A DNA stretch of 64,000 nucleotides from an uncultured Mucispirillum sp. (GCA_944324465.1 CALUWI010000010.1:1-64000), one strand, 5' to 3'. Shown: positions 52,763 to 63,500, counted from the first letter of the stretch. The notes: generated by a model from the sequence alone, not told the origin. Numbers and translations: made by a program.

Positions 52763-53847
52763 TGTTTAAGATAGATGTAGAAAAACAGCTTGGCAATATA
52801 TTAATAAAATGCAGCTTTGAAATGGATTATCCAGGTATTACTGCAATATGCGGCTTTTCTGGAGCAGGAAAAACAAGTATTATTAATATGATTGCAGGCT
52901 TAATTACTCCAGATAAAGGAATTATTTCATACAACGGCAGAGAGTTTTATAATTCAGCAAAAAAAATAAATCTGCCTGCTAATAAAAGGTTTACAGGCTA
53001 TGTTTTTCAAGAATCAAGACTTTTTCCAAATATGAAAGTTAAAAAGAACCTGCTGTACGGTGAAAAGAGAAAAAGTGATGCTTCTTTAAACTGCAGCTTA
53101 GATGATGTATGTACTTTGCTTGGTATTTCTCATCTTTTAGACAGGTATCCACAGAATTTATCAGGCGGAGAAAAACAGCGTGTAGCTATAGGCAGGGCAC
53201 TTCTTTCACACCCTGAAATACTTTTAATGGATGAACCTCTTGCTTCTCTTGATGAGACAAGACGCTCTGAATTAATTTCATATATAAATATTATCCAAAA
53301 ACATTATAAACTTCCTATATTATATGTTTCTCATTCTGTAGATGAGATACTTCAGCTTGCTGATATGGCATTATATATGGAGCATGGCATATCAAAATAT
53401 TTTGGCAGTGCAGTAGATGTATTAAATAAGGCAGCTGTAAAAATGAGCAGTCATGCAAGTTATAATACTATTTTTGAAGGGGAAATAGAAAAATATGATG
53501 AAGAAAGCAGCACTGCATTAATTAAATTTGGCGGCGGTTATGTGGAATCATCATGTGAAAAAGTAGAAAAAGGCAGAAAAATAAGATTTTCAGTAAATAT
53601 TCATGATGTAGTTTTAAGCACTAAAAAACCAGAAGGTATCAGCATCCGCAATATCTATAAGGGAAAAGTGAAGGAAATAGTACAGCAGCCTAATAATTTT
53701 TATGATATTTTAATAGATATAGGCGATGAAATATGGGCAAGAATATCAAAAGGTGCATACAATGAGCTTGCTGTTACTGAAAACAGCATACTTTTTGTAA
53801 TGATAAAAAGTGCTGCTATTTCAGATACTTTAAAATTAGTGCATTAA
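52762..53847 (+). CDS. modC: Molybdate ABC transporter ATPase ModC
   Basis: The product is 361 aa. Walker A 'GFSGAGKTS', signature 'LSGGEKQRVAIGRALL' and Walker B 'ILLMDEPLASLDE' are intact. The C-terminal third (from about residue 290, 'SIRNIYKGKVKEI') is a TOBE/Mop-type oxyanion-binding domain, so molybdate can inhibit transport. Last gene of modABC. No modE lies in the window. Confidence 0.95.
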   Translation: MFKIDVEKQLGNILIKCSFEMDYPGITAICGFSGAGKTSIINMIAGLITPDKGIISYNGREFYNSAKKINLPANKRFTGYVFQESRLFPNMKVKKNLLYGEKRKSDASLNCSLDDVCTLLGISHLLDRYPQNLSGGEKQRVAIGRALLSHPEILLMDEPLASLDETRRSELISYINIIQKHYKLPILYVSHSVDEILQLADMALYMEHGISKYFGSAVDVLNKAAVKMSSHASYNTIFEGEIEKYDEESSTALIKFGGGYVESSCEKVEKGRKIRFSVNIHDVVLSTKKPEGISIRNIYKGKVKEIVQQPNNFYDILIDIGDEIWARISKGAYNELAVTENSILFVMIKSAAISDTLKLVH

Positions 53848-53883
53848 AATTATTCAATCTTTTTCAAATGTAAAATTTTTTTG

Positions 53884-53912
53884 TTAACAATTTCATAAAT
53901 CTATGATAGACT
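53884..53912 (+). promoter_or_regulatory. Promoter that may give a leaderless mRNA
   Basis: TTAACA (53884-53889), 17 nt, TAGACT (53907-53912). Initiation 6-7 nt downstream would fall at the kinase ATG (53919), and no Shine-Dalgarno sequence is visible. Confidence 0.4.
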
Positions 53913-53918
53913 AAATTT

Positions 53919-56228
53919 ATGAAAAAAATATTTATTAGTGAAGTTATTAAGTATGCTTTGATTATTGGTATCAGCGTTATTACATTAGTTTGGGCATCTC
54001 TTTCCCGCTCAACTATGGCAACTCTTGAACGCACACTTGAAAGTTATCTTCAGAGCAGTATAAATATTATTGAATATGATAAATCTCAGCATAATATGAT
54101 GCTTAATGAATACAAATCATCTGTATTGGCAACAGCATCTAATATTGCTCTATTAATAAAAGCAGATAACTCTTATTTAACAAACCAGACTAAACTTGAT
54201 GAGCTTCGCAGAATATTAAAATTAGATGAAATTTTAATTACAGATATTAATATGCAGCTTGTGGCAATGTCATCTTCTGAAAAAAATATACAGTCAAGCT
54301 GTGTCCATATTAATGATTTTGTTTCAGGTATATATCAAAATAATTTCCAAAAATATATGGAGCCTGCTTTTTGTGACAGGTATAAAGAATTTATCCAGTA
54401 CACTGGTGTTTCAAGGCTTGATAAGCCAGGTATAATAATGATAGGCAGAAAAAGCACTAATATTAAAGGTATTATTAAAGCATCTATTATGGATAATCTT
54501 TCATCAATATATTCTATCTATAAAAACGGATTTATTACAGTAATAGATAAAGAAAGCCATACAATTATAAGCTATAAAGATAATAAATTTTTAGGAATAG
54601 ATATTGAAGACTTAGGTATAGATGTAGATACACTTCGTTCTTCAATGGAAGTATCAAAAGTAATGATTGAAGGTCATGATGCTTTTGCACTGCTTAGGGA
54701 CAGCGGTGATTATTCATTTATTGCTATAGCCTTTAAAAACGATGTTTATTTCAGTGTATATGTGTATGTATTTATCATTATAGCATCTATTACATTAATG
54801 GTAATTTTTATGCAGTTATTTATGCTGCAGGTTGTAAATCAGCATATTATAAGCGGGATAGGCTATATTATAGGCTGTCTTAACTCTATTACAAAAGATA
54901 ACCTTAATACTAAAGTTGACTTAAATACATGCGAAGAATTTTCTATTCTTTCAGACAGTATTAACTCTATGGTAAGCCGTCTGCGTAATCTTCTTTTATC
55001 AGAACAACAGCTTGTACAGGAAAAAGCATCACTTGCTGTTGCAAAAGGTGATTTTTTAGCAATGATGAGCCATGAAATAAGAACACCATTAAATGTTATT
55101 ATTGGTATGGCACAGCTTGGTATGCGTTCTAATTTTGATGATAAGAAGAAACGAGATACTTTTGCAGATATTAATGTGGCATCTACTCACTTGTTAAGTC
55201 TTTTAAATGATATATTAGATATGTCTAAAATTGATGCTGGTAAATTAGAATTATCAAATTCTCCATTTTCTATAGAAGAAGATATTACCCATTTACAGCT
55301 TTTAATATCAGCAAAAGCTCAAGAACAGGAATTAGAGCTTAAAGTTGAAACAGAAGGTATTGAAGATATTGTTGTTAATGGCGATAAATTAAGGCTTAAC
55401 CAGGTATTATTAAACCTGCTGTCTAATGCAATGAAGTTTACTGAAAAACATAAAAATGTTACATTGTCAGTAAAAGTTATTAATAAAACAGATGAAAATG
55501 TTTCTATTCGCTTTATGGTAACAGATGAAGGAATAGGAATGAGCCAGGAAAAACTTGTTAAAATCTTTAAACCTTTTGAACAGGCAGATACAAGTATTAC
55601 AAGAAGTTTTGGCGGCACAGGGTTAGGATTAAGCATTTCTAAAAGTATAGTAGAGCTTATGGGCGGTAAAATTAATGTAGAAAGTGAGCTTGGACAGGGC
55701 AGCCGTTTTTGGTTTGATGTAACTTTTGAGTATGGAGTGCTTGAAAAAGTAGATGACAGCTTATCTGCTTTATTAGAAGAAGGCTCACTTTCTCAGTACA
55801 GAGCTTTAATTGTTGATGATGCGTTATTAAATAGAAAAGTCTTATGTACATTTTTAGAAAAAACAGGTATAAAAATGGAGGAAGCCGCAAGCGGTGAAGA
55901 AGCTATTGAAAAATATATACATTCACCAGTAGGCTATTATAACATAATATTTATGGATATTCATATGCCTAATATGAATGGCTATGAAGCTACTGAAAAA
56001 ATAAGGCGTTCCGATAAAATGGATGCGTTAACAGTCCCTATTATTGCTGTTACTGCTGATGCTTTTAAAGAAACAGAAGAAAAAGTTTTAGTATGCGGTA
56101 TGAATGGTTTTATTTCTAAACCAATAAACTTTGCAAAACTTAGTGCAACAGTTAAAAAAGCATTGAACAGCCAGTTAAATACAAATGAAAGAATAATGGT
56201 ATGGACTAAAATTAATAATTTAGATTAG
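53919..56228 (+). CDS. Hybrid sensor histidine kinase/response regulator
   Basis: The product is 769 aa. Membrane helix near 12-28, a ~250-residue periplasmic sensor of double-Cache size, a second helix near 285-307, then a HAMP-like linker. HisKA with His385 in 'MMSHEIRTPLN', a HATPase with 'GGTGLGLSIS', and a C-terminal receiver with phospho-acceptor Asp680 ('FMDIHMPNMNG') complete it. There is no DNA-binding output, so an unlinked phosphotransfer protein or regulator must act downstream. The signal is unknown. It sits between modABC and the riboflavin gene. Confidence 0.92.
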   Translation: MKKIFISEVIKYALIIGISVITLVWASLSRSTMATLERTLESYLQSSINIIEYDKSQHNMMLNEYKSSVLATASNIALLIKADNSYLTNQTKLDELRRILKLDEILITDINMQLVAMSSSEKNIQSSCVHINDFVSGIYQNNFQKYMEPAFCDRYKEFIQYTGVSRLDKPGIIMIGRKSTNIKGIIKASIMDNLSSIYSIYKNGFITVIDKESHTIISYKDNKFLGIDIEDLGIDVDTLRSSMEVSKVMIEGHDAFALLRDSGDYSFIAIAFKNDVYFSVYVYVFIIIASITLMVIFMQLFMLQVVNQHIISGIGYIIGCLNSITKDNLNTKVDLNTCEEFSILSDSINSMVSRLRNLLLSEQQLVQEKASLAVAKGDFLAMMSHEIRTPLNVIIGMAQLGMRSNFDDKKKRDTFADINVASTHLLSLLNDILDMSKIDAGKLELSNSPFSIEEDITHLQLLISAKAQEQELELKVETEGIEDIVVNGDKLRLNQVLLNLLSNAMKFTEKHKNVTLSVKVINKTDENVSIRFMVTDEGIGMSQEKLVKIFKPFEQADTSITRSFGGTGLGLSISKSIVELMGGKINVESELGQGSRFWFDVTFEYGVLEKVDDSLSALLEEGSLSQYRALIVDDALLNRKVLCTFLEKTGIKMEEAASGEEAIEKYIHSPVGYYNIIFMDIHMPNMNGYEATEKIRRSDKMDALTVPIIAVTADAFKETEEKVLVCGMNGFISKPINFAKLSATVKKALNSQLNTNERIMVWTKINNLD

Positions 56229-56245
56229 TTTTGGAGTATTACTTA

Positions 56246-57331
56246 ATGGAAAATGTTAGAGTTTCAGCAGAAGAAGCTGTTCAGATTATAAAAAACGGTG
56301 GTATGCTTATACTTACCGATGATGAAACTAGAGAAAATGAAGGTGATTTAGTTATTGCTTCAGAATTTGTAACAGCTGAACACATTAATTTTATGGCAAA
56401 ATATGGCAAAGGCTTAATATGTGTAAGCCTGCCTGCAGAAAGATGTGATGAATTGCAGCTTTATCCTATGGTGCAGGAAAATACATGTAAGTTTGGCACA
56501 GCTTTTACAGTTTCTGTTGAAGCAAGGGAAGGGGTAACAACAGGTATATCTGCTCATGACAGGGCAGTTACTATTAAAACATTAATAAACCCTAATGCCA
56601 CATTTAGAGATATTTTAACACCAGGTCATATGTTCCCATTAAGAGCAAAAAAAGGCGGTGTTCTTGTGCGTGCAGGTCAGACAGAAGGCTCTTATGACTT
56701 AGCAAGAATGGCAGGACTTTATCCAAGTGGTGTAATTTGTGAGATTATGGATGATGACGGCTCTATGGCAAGAATGCCTAGACTTGTAGAGTTTGCAAAA
56801 GAACATAATCTTAAAATAGTTACTGTTGCAGATTTAATTAAATACAGGCTTGAGCATGAACCTATTGTTCAGGAAATAGAAACAGCACTTATGCCTTCAG
56901 CTTACGGCAGTTTCAGTATTAAAGGTTTTTTAAATACAAGTGATGAAAAAGAAGCGGTTGCTATTATTAAAGGCGATATTTCTGGAGATGAACCTGTATT
57001 AGTGCGTGTTCATTCTCAATGTTTGACTGGTGATATATTTGCCTCATCTGTATGCGGATGCGGTACAAAACTGCATAATGCACTTCATACTATAGAAGAA
57101 AAAGGCAGAGGTGTTGTGCTTTATATTTATAAAGATACATCAAAAACAGGTTTTTTAAGCTCACCAGAGGGAATGTTAAGCCCTCATAACCCTAATGAAA
57201 CAAATGCAGAAGGTTTTGGATTTGGTGCTATGTGCTTAAGAATGTTAGGACTTAAAAAAATTAAATTATTAGGTAACAGCCCAAAAGCATTAAATCTTCT
57301 TGCCAGCTATGGTTTAGAAATAGTTGAATAA
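56246..57331 (+). CDS. DHBP synthase with degenerate GTP cyclohydrolase II domain (RibBX-like)
   Basis: The product is about 361 aa; the ATG at 56246 follows GGAG. Residues about 1-205 are 3,4-dihydroxy-2-butanone 4-phosphate synthase ('DDETRENEGDLVIA', 'EGVTTGISAHDRAVTI', 'TPGHMFPLRAKKGG'), though the usual 'GHTE' His is Gln ('GQTEGS'). The C-terminal half keeps the zinc cysteines ('HSQCLTGD', 'CGCG') but lacks the 'RQEGRGIG' and 'DxRD' catalytic motifs and the usual tail. Riboflavin synthesis would therefore need another GTP cyclohydrolase II. Confidence 0.88.
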   Translation: MENVRVSAEEAVQIIKNGGMLILTDDETRENEGDLVIASEFVTAEHINFMAKYGKGLICVSLPAERCDELQLYPMVQENTCKFGTAFTVSVEAREGVTTGISAHDRAVTIKTLINPNATFRDILTPGHMFPLRAKKGGVLVRAGQTEGSYDLARMAGLYPSGVICEIMDDDGSMARMPRLVEFAKEHNLKIVTVADLIKYRLEHEPIVQEIETALMPSAYGSFSIKGFLNTSDEKEAVAIIKGDISGDEPVLVRVHSQCLTGDIFASSVCGCGTKLHNALHTIEEKGRGVVLYIYKDTSKTGFLSSPEGMLSPHNPNETNAEGFGFGAMCLRMLGLKKIKLLGNSPKALNLLASYGLEIVE

Positions 57332-57374
57332 ATTTTTCTTATAAATTTCACTTTTCTTTTTAATTTTTCAAATT

Positions 57375-57391
57375 TTGGCTTGATATTTGCT
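57375..57391 (+). promoter_or_regulatory. Sigma-54 promoter of fliK-flgD-flgE
   Basis: TTGGC-N8-TTGCT has GG (57377-57378) and GC (57389-57390) exactly 10 nt apart, the sigma-54 -24/-12 geometry. It lies 26 nt upstream of the fliK start. Hook genes are often sigma-54 dependent. Confidence 0.75.
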
Positions 57392-57416
57392 TGTATTACA
57401 GCGTGGAGGTTTGATT

Positions 57417-59624
57417 ATGATAAATTTCAACACTGTAAACAAAGCAAATACTGCTCAGTCTTTATTACCTACTTTTTCAGAAACTGCTGATATATCAGGA
57501 GAATCTTTTCAGTCTATTTTTGATTCAGTAAAAGATAATTCTTTTAGTCCATACAGCAGAAAAGAAAACAGCTACTCATCATATAAGGAAGATAATTCTT
57601 ATTCATCTTATTCTGATACTAAAAAATACAGCGATAGAGCATCAGAAAATAAATATAGTAAAGATGATAATGATTATAATAGAGATGATAAAAGATACAG
57701 TAATGATAAAGAAAATTATGAAGCAGTAGAAAGAAAAGTATATAGAGATGACAGCCATGCAAGCAGAAATATGAAAAATTCAAATACAATTAAAGAGCAG
57801 AATGTGTTTGAGAAAAAAGATGTGAAAGCTATACAGAATAATCAGGCTGGAACAGGCAGTAATAAAGATGTAATATCTAATCAGAAAACTCAATCAAATC
57901 AAACTACACAGTTAGAATGCAGTCAGGCAAAAACAATATCTATTAAAGATATGTTAGCATTGCTTCAAACTGCCTCAAAAAATAATACAACTATTGAAGC
58001 AGCAAACGATGAAGAAGCAGCACTTGAAAATATTGATATAGATGCTGATACAATATTACAGAATATTGATGCAGCTGTATCAGAGCTTAATATTTCAGAT
58101 GATTTAAAAATACAGCTGCAGAATATTATTTCATCACTTGAAAATATGAACCAGTCTGATTTAGGGCAGCTTGTAGAATATATTGGTGCGTTATCTGAAG
58201 ATATAAATATAGCAGATATTAATGCGGAAAATATTTCTCTTGAAGAAATTTCTGAAAAAATATTAGGTACAGAAATGGACAGCAGTTCATTAGAAAAAGC
58301 ATACACTGCATTACAGGAAAAAATTTCAGAATTTACAAATCAGTCAAAAGATAATGCAGAAGTTAATACAGAAAATACTGCAGTAAACACTGCAGAAAAT
58401 ACAGAAGAACTTGCTTCTTTAATAAATGATAAATCAAATAATACAGAAATTATTAATAATCTTTCTGCTTTAATTGATGAAGCTGTACAAGAATCTGACT
58501 TACCATCAAATAATGATAAATTAGAGCTTGCAAAAGATATTATTTCTACAATAAAAGCAGCAGCAGAAAATATTTTATCTCAGTCTAATATTTCATCTAA
58601 CCAGATATCAGAAAACACTGTTACTGCAGAAGAAATGGTATTAATGAATAGTGAAGTTTCTGATGAAGCAGCACAGTTATTAGATACAGATATAGAAAGT
58701 AAACAATCTTTATTAAATGCTGAAACATTAGCAGAAAGCAGTAGTGAAGATATGGCAGAATCTAATAATATGCAGAAACTTGCAGAAGCAGCAGATATGG
58801 CAGTAGAAGAAAATATTAATGATAAACTGTCTGATGAAAAATTATCTAAAGATACAGTTAAAGAAAGTATTAAAGATACAGCTAAACAATCAGATACTGT
58901 TGTAGTAAAAGATATTCAGAAAGAATTTAAAACAGCTAATGTGGAAGTTACTGAAAGTTTAAGAGGCGAAAGTAATGCAAAAGCTGAAATAAAAGCCAAT
59001 ACTGTTAATTTTTCAGAAACAGGTAAAAATTTACAAAATAATTTAAACCAGAAAGAAATGGTGATGACTCAAAATAATGCAGGGGAAAATTTTTCTGCAT
59101 CTCAAAATGATAAGGGAAATAATTTCAATTATTTTCTTAAATCATCTGCAGAGGCTCAGGCAAAATATGACACTGCACAAAGTAAAGAAGCTCAAGCTCC
59201 ATATAATATGAAAGAGCCACGAGATATAGAAAGACTTGTTCGTACAATGCAGTCATCTGTCAGCAAAGGTCAGTCAAAATTAACTGTAGTATTAACTCCA
59301 GAAAATTTAGGCAGAATGCAGATACAGTTAAGTGAAAGTGGCGGCAAAATTACTGCAAAATTCTTATCAGATAATGAAAACAGCCATAAATTAATAATGG
59401 CTCAAAGTGATTTGCTTAAAAACCAGTTATCAGAAAAAGGTATTGTAGTTGATAATATGGAATTTGCTTATAACGATGCAATGAGCAAACAGCAGAATAA
59501 CGATGAGCAGGGTAGAAGAACTTCTAAACAGGCACAAAAAGGTAAAAGTTTTGGAAATCGAGAAGAAGATTTAGAAGTTGGCACAGAAGTTGCTAATAAA
59601 AAAGCAACAGGCATATATGCCTAA
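57417..59624 (+). CDS. fliK: Flagellar hook-length control protein FliK
   Basis: The product is about 735 aa; the ATG at 57417 follows GGAGG. The N-terminal ~120 residues are Ser/Tyr/Lys/Asp-rich, the middle is Asn/Glu/Ala-rich and probably disordered, and residues about 610-690 form the Flg_hook domain ('KLTVVLTPENLGRMQIQLSE', 'LLKNQLSEKGI'). FliK measures hook length and switches export specificity. It is long for the family and heads an operon with flgD and flgE. Confidence 0.88.
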   Translation: MINFNTVNKANTAQSLLPTFSETADISGESFQSIFDSVKDNSFSPYSRKENSYSSYKEDNSYSSYSDTKKYSDRASENKYSKDDNDYNRDDKRYSNDKENYEAVERKVYRDDSHASRNMKNSNTIKEQNVFEKKDVKAIQNNQAGTGSNKDVISNQKTQSNQTTQLECSQAKTISIKDMLALLQTASKNNTTIEAANDEEAALENIDIDADTILQNIDAAVSELNISDDLKIQLQNIISSLENMNQSDLGQLVEYIGALSEDINIADINAENISLEEISEKILGTEMDSSSLEKAYTALQEKISEFTNQSKDNAEVNTENTAVNTAENTEELASLINDKSNNTEIINNLSALIDEAVQESDLPSNNDKLELAKDIISTIKAAAENILSQSNISSNQISENTVTAEEMVLMNSEVSDEAAQLLDTDIESKQSLLNAETLAESSSEDMAESNNMQKLAEAADMAVEENINDKLSDEKLSKDTVKESIKDTAKQSDTVVVKDIQKEFKTANVEVTESLRGESNAKAEIKANTVNFSETGKNLQNNLNQKEMVMTQNNAGENFSASQNDKGNNFNYFLKSSAEAQAKYDTAQSKEAQAPYNMKEPRDIERLVRTMQSSVSKGQSKLTVVLTPENLGRMQIQLSESGGKITAKFLSDNENSHKLIMAQSDLLKNQLSEKGIVVDNMEFAYNDAMSKQQNNDEQGRRTSKQAQKGKSFGNREEDLEVGTEVANKKATGIYA

Positions 59625-59639
59625 GATAAGAGGAAAAAA

Positions 59640-60428
59640 ATGCAAACTAATTTATTAGGACAATTAGAGCCTACAACAATTACACAGCAGCAGAACAAAA
59701 ATAAAGAAGGTGTAGGAGATGCAAACCTGGACCAACAGGATTTTTTAAATCTGCTTGTTACTCAGCTGCAAAACCAAGACCCATTAAACCCAACAGATAA
59801 TGCTGAGTTTATGAGTCAGACAACTGCATTTTCTCAATTAAATGAGATGACAACAATGAATTCAAGTTTAGAGCAAATGCTTGAGTTATTAAGTATGCAG
59901 GCTTATAACAACAGCTCATTAACAGCTGGTGCTGGTTTTATTGGTAAAGAAATTGAGTACCAAACTAACACTGTAACAGTTGGCGGCGACAGCTTGAAAA
60001 ATATTTCCTTCTATCTTGATGGCGATGCATTAGCAGAAAAATCCCAAATCAATATTTATAATGAGGAGGGTGCATGTGTTGCTATAGTTAAACCTGATAA
60101 AGATTTAACATCAGGACAAAATGTTATCCACTGGGACGGTACAGGTGTTGGTGGCGTAGAAGTTCCAGATGGTACTTACTACTTTGAAGTGCAGGCATTT
60201 AACTCTGCAGGTGAGCAGGTTGCTGTTCAAGAATACGGCACAGGCATTGTTCAAGGTGTTAAAATGTCAAATGGCGTTCTTTACTTTGATATTGGCGAAG
60301 GTGTTGTATCAAGTGAATATGTTTACTCTGTCAGAGACCCGAATTTATCCGGCGGCGATAACGAGGGTGATGAAAGTGGAAGCGGCAGCGGTTCTACAGA
60401 AGATGATGCAGAGAAAAAAACAATTTAA
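59640..60428 (+). CDS. flgD: Flagellar hook capping protein FlgD
   Basis: The product is 262 aa. The N-terminal signature 'DFLNLLVTQLQNQDPLNPTDNAEFMSQ' and a central FlgD Ig/tudor region ('DLTSGQNVIHWDGTGVGGVEVPDGTYYFEV') are clear. It caps the growing hook and is later discarded. The Gly/Ser/Glu-rich tail ('GDESGSGSGSTEDD') looks like a flexible extension. It lies 15 nt after fliK. Confidence 0.95.
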   Translation: MQTNLLGQLEPTTITQQQNKNKEGVGDANLDQQDFLNLLVTQLQNQDPLNPTDNAEFMSQTTAFSQLNEMTTMNSSLEQMLELLSMQAYNNSSLTAGAGFIGKEIEYQTNTVTVGGDSLKNISFYLDGDALAEKSQINIYNEEGACVAIVKPDKDLTSGQNVIHWDGTGVGGVEVPDGTYYFEVQAFNSAGEQVAVQEYGTGIVQGVKMSNGVLYFDIGEGVVSSEYVYSVRDPNLSGGDNEGDESGSGSGSTEDDAEKKTI

Positions 60429-60469
60429 TTAAAGAATAAAAAAATAAAAAATAAATAAAGTAAGTATTT

Positions 60470-60501
60470 AGATAAATTTGGAAGGAGCGCTGAATTTATC
60501 T
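60470..60501 (+). promoter_or_regulatory. Leader hairpin upstream of flgE
   Basis: AGATAAATT (60470-60478) pairs perfectly with AATTTATCT (60493-60501). The 14-nt loop carries GGAAGGAG, a Shine-Dalgarno-like sequence not used by the true flgE start. Confidence 0.4.
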
Positions 60502-60525
60502 GAGCAAGCATTCGGAGGTGCTTTC

Positions 60526-63500
60526 ATGTTAAGGTCATTATATAATGCAGTAAGTGGATTAGATGTAAACCAGAAATCTATGGATGTTCTTGGTAACAAT
60601 ATTGCAAATGTAAACACTATTGGTTTTAAAATGGGCCGTGCTGTATTTCAGGACTTAATGAGCCAAACATTAATTGGTGGTAAAACACCAACAGACTCAA
60701 GAGGTGGTATTAACCCACGCCAGGTTGGTAACGGTGTTTACCTTGCAGGTGTTGATAATATTTTTACATCTGGTGTATTAAAATCTACTCAAAGTACAAC
60801 AGACTTAGCTATTCAAGGAACTGGTTTCTTTGTTGTTCGTGGTGAAGGTGTAAACCAAAATTACTACACTCGTGCTGGTGACTTTAACTTTGATAATACA
60901 AACACTCTGACTACTCCATCAGGTTACAGAGTTCAAGGCTGGATGGCTGACCCAGATACTGGTGAAATGAATAAACAAGTAGGTGTTGGTGATATCGTTT
61001 TAGGTACTAACTATCAAGTTATGAAACCAAAAGAATCTACTGAAATTAATATGTCTGGTGCATTAGATACTAATGCTACAGCTTCAACAGTTACTTATGG
61101 TAAACTTTTAACTCAAGCTTCTGCTAAACAGGATGTAAACACTATGCTTAGTGCAAATGGTGTTGCTATGGACTTAGCAGATGGTGAAAAAGTTAGAATT
61201 TCAGCTAACCCATCACTTTATACTCCAATGAGCCAGCTATCAGATAAAAACGGTACAGCATTAGGTATCAGTGAGCTTAATGGTAATGTTACTTTTAGAA
61301 TTAACGGTTCATCTTATTCATTAAACTACAGCTCTCTTGGCGGTAACTCTTTAAATGACGGTAAATATACTACAATTGAAGACTTCCTGCAGGAAGTAAA
61401 CAATATATTTGCTCAAGCTACAAAAGAGCATGTTGATACTGCTACAAATACAGCAGGTACTCCAATTGCAACAATGACTTTTAAAGATGGTAAATTTGCA
61501 ATTGAAGCTAACTACGGTCATGAATTTGAAATTAACGGCATCAGTGGTTCTTCTCAATTAGCTGCACTGCTTTCACCACTTGCTACTACTTATAAAGCTG
61601 GTAAAACAGAATATTCTTCTGAATTAACTTACCAAAAAGAAGTTACATATAAAGATGATTTTACATCTATTGAGCAGTTAACAGATAGAATCAGCAACTC
61701 AATAAATGGTGGTGTTGTTCCAAATGGTTTTAATGCAGAGTTCCTTGATAACGACTTTGGTTTAAATGAAGGCGAAGGTATATCTTTTGATGATATTACA
61801 ATCTATGACCCAAATACAGGAACAGCTGCAGCTACATTAAAAATTGGACCATTTACTTATACTGAAACTGTAAACCCAACTATTAAAAACCAATTCCACA
61901 CTATTCAGGAATTAGGCAGATTAATAACAGATACATTAAATGAACAATTAACTGCTGCAGGAAATGTTGCAGGAACTCCTGTTACTACAAGAGTATCTTT
62001 TGGTCTTGATGGTAACCAGTTAAGTTTTTCTGTAACAGGTGCAAGCCATGCAATATCTTTTGGTGAAAGTACGCTGCATCAGGCTATAGGCAGTACAGCT
62101 GTACCTAATACATACTTAAAAATGGTTTTTGATAACTCATTAAATACTTATGGTGTTAATGATATTGTTACACCTAAACAATTAAATGATGTTGTATCAA
62201 CTGTTGATGTAGAGCCAATAGCTGGTAAAGGTAGAATTGTTTATAACTTTGAAGATACAGAAGAAAACACACTGGTTGATATGTCTACAAATGACTTACA
62301 CATGCAAAATGGTGAAACACTTGTTTTCAGATTAACAGGTATGGCAGACCCTATTATATTAGAATACAATACAGCAGGTGGTCCAACTCCTCCAGCTCAA
62401 GCAGTATTTACTAATGCAAATTCACTTGCTCAACAATTACAAGCACGCATTCAAGCAGCAGGTGGTGATTTTGCAGGTGTTACAGTTGCTTACAATGCAG
62501 GTGATAATACTTTTACAGTAACAGCAGGCGGCAATGATATTTCTTTCTCAAGAATAGAAACTACAGCTAAAACTCCATTCTTAAAAGAAATGTTATCTAA
62601 TGGTTTAGTAGGTCAGACTATTACAACTGCAGGATATACAATAGATGGTGAATCAAACATAGTAGATAACATTACTGGTTTTGATATTACAAAAGCTAAT
62701 AAAGGCGAAATCTTTAATGAAAATATGTTTGAAGAAAATGTTACTGGTACATTAGGTATAGGCAAATCATTTACATCTAAACAGTTCTTAACTACTGCAG
62801 ATGATACTACATTAATGATGAACCTGTTTGATGAAAACGGTAACTATATGAACTTTGTAGAAAACCAATCTACACTGGAAATTAAAGGCAGCATTAATGA
62901 TGAGAAAATTACTAACAATGGTTACTTCTCAATAGGTGCTACAAGCACAGTAGCAGATTATATGCTTGCTATTGAAAAATTTGTAGACTTAAATGGCGGT
63001 CACAATACATTTGATAATGTTACAATAGAAAATGGTGTTATCAAAGTAACTGGTGAAAAAGGTGGTAGAAATAATATTGACTTCTTAAGCATTACAGCAA
63101 CAGGTGGCTCTGAAACATCAAATATGATTTTCAATAATGCTATGCAGGGAACAGTTACTGCTGCAACAGGCGGTATAGCTTACAGAACAATGGAAATCTA
63201 TGATGAACAAGGTAACAAACACAATATTAACTTCACATTCAGCTTATGGAACGAAGAATTAAATGAATGGAGAATGGAAATAGCTACTGATGACCCATTA
63301 AACGATGTAGCAATTAATGGAGCAAGCCAAAACGAACTTATTTTAAGGTTTAATGCAGATGGTACTTTAAGCCATATGTATGATAGATTTACTACTCCAT
63401 CAAAAGTAATATCTAACCCTACACTTAGGTTCTCTGCTGCAAACGGTACAAATACAATTGACCCAATTGCATTAAACTTAGGTACAGCAGGTGAAAATGA

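Noticed and set aside
53881-53890. Rex operator (TTGTTAACAA)
   Set aside because: Only 10 bp with no 4-bp spacer between half-sites; Rex sites are about 18 bp.
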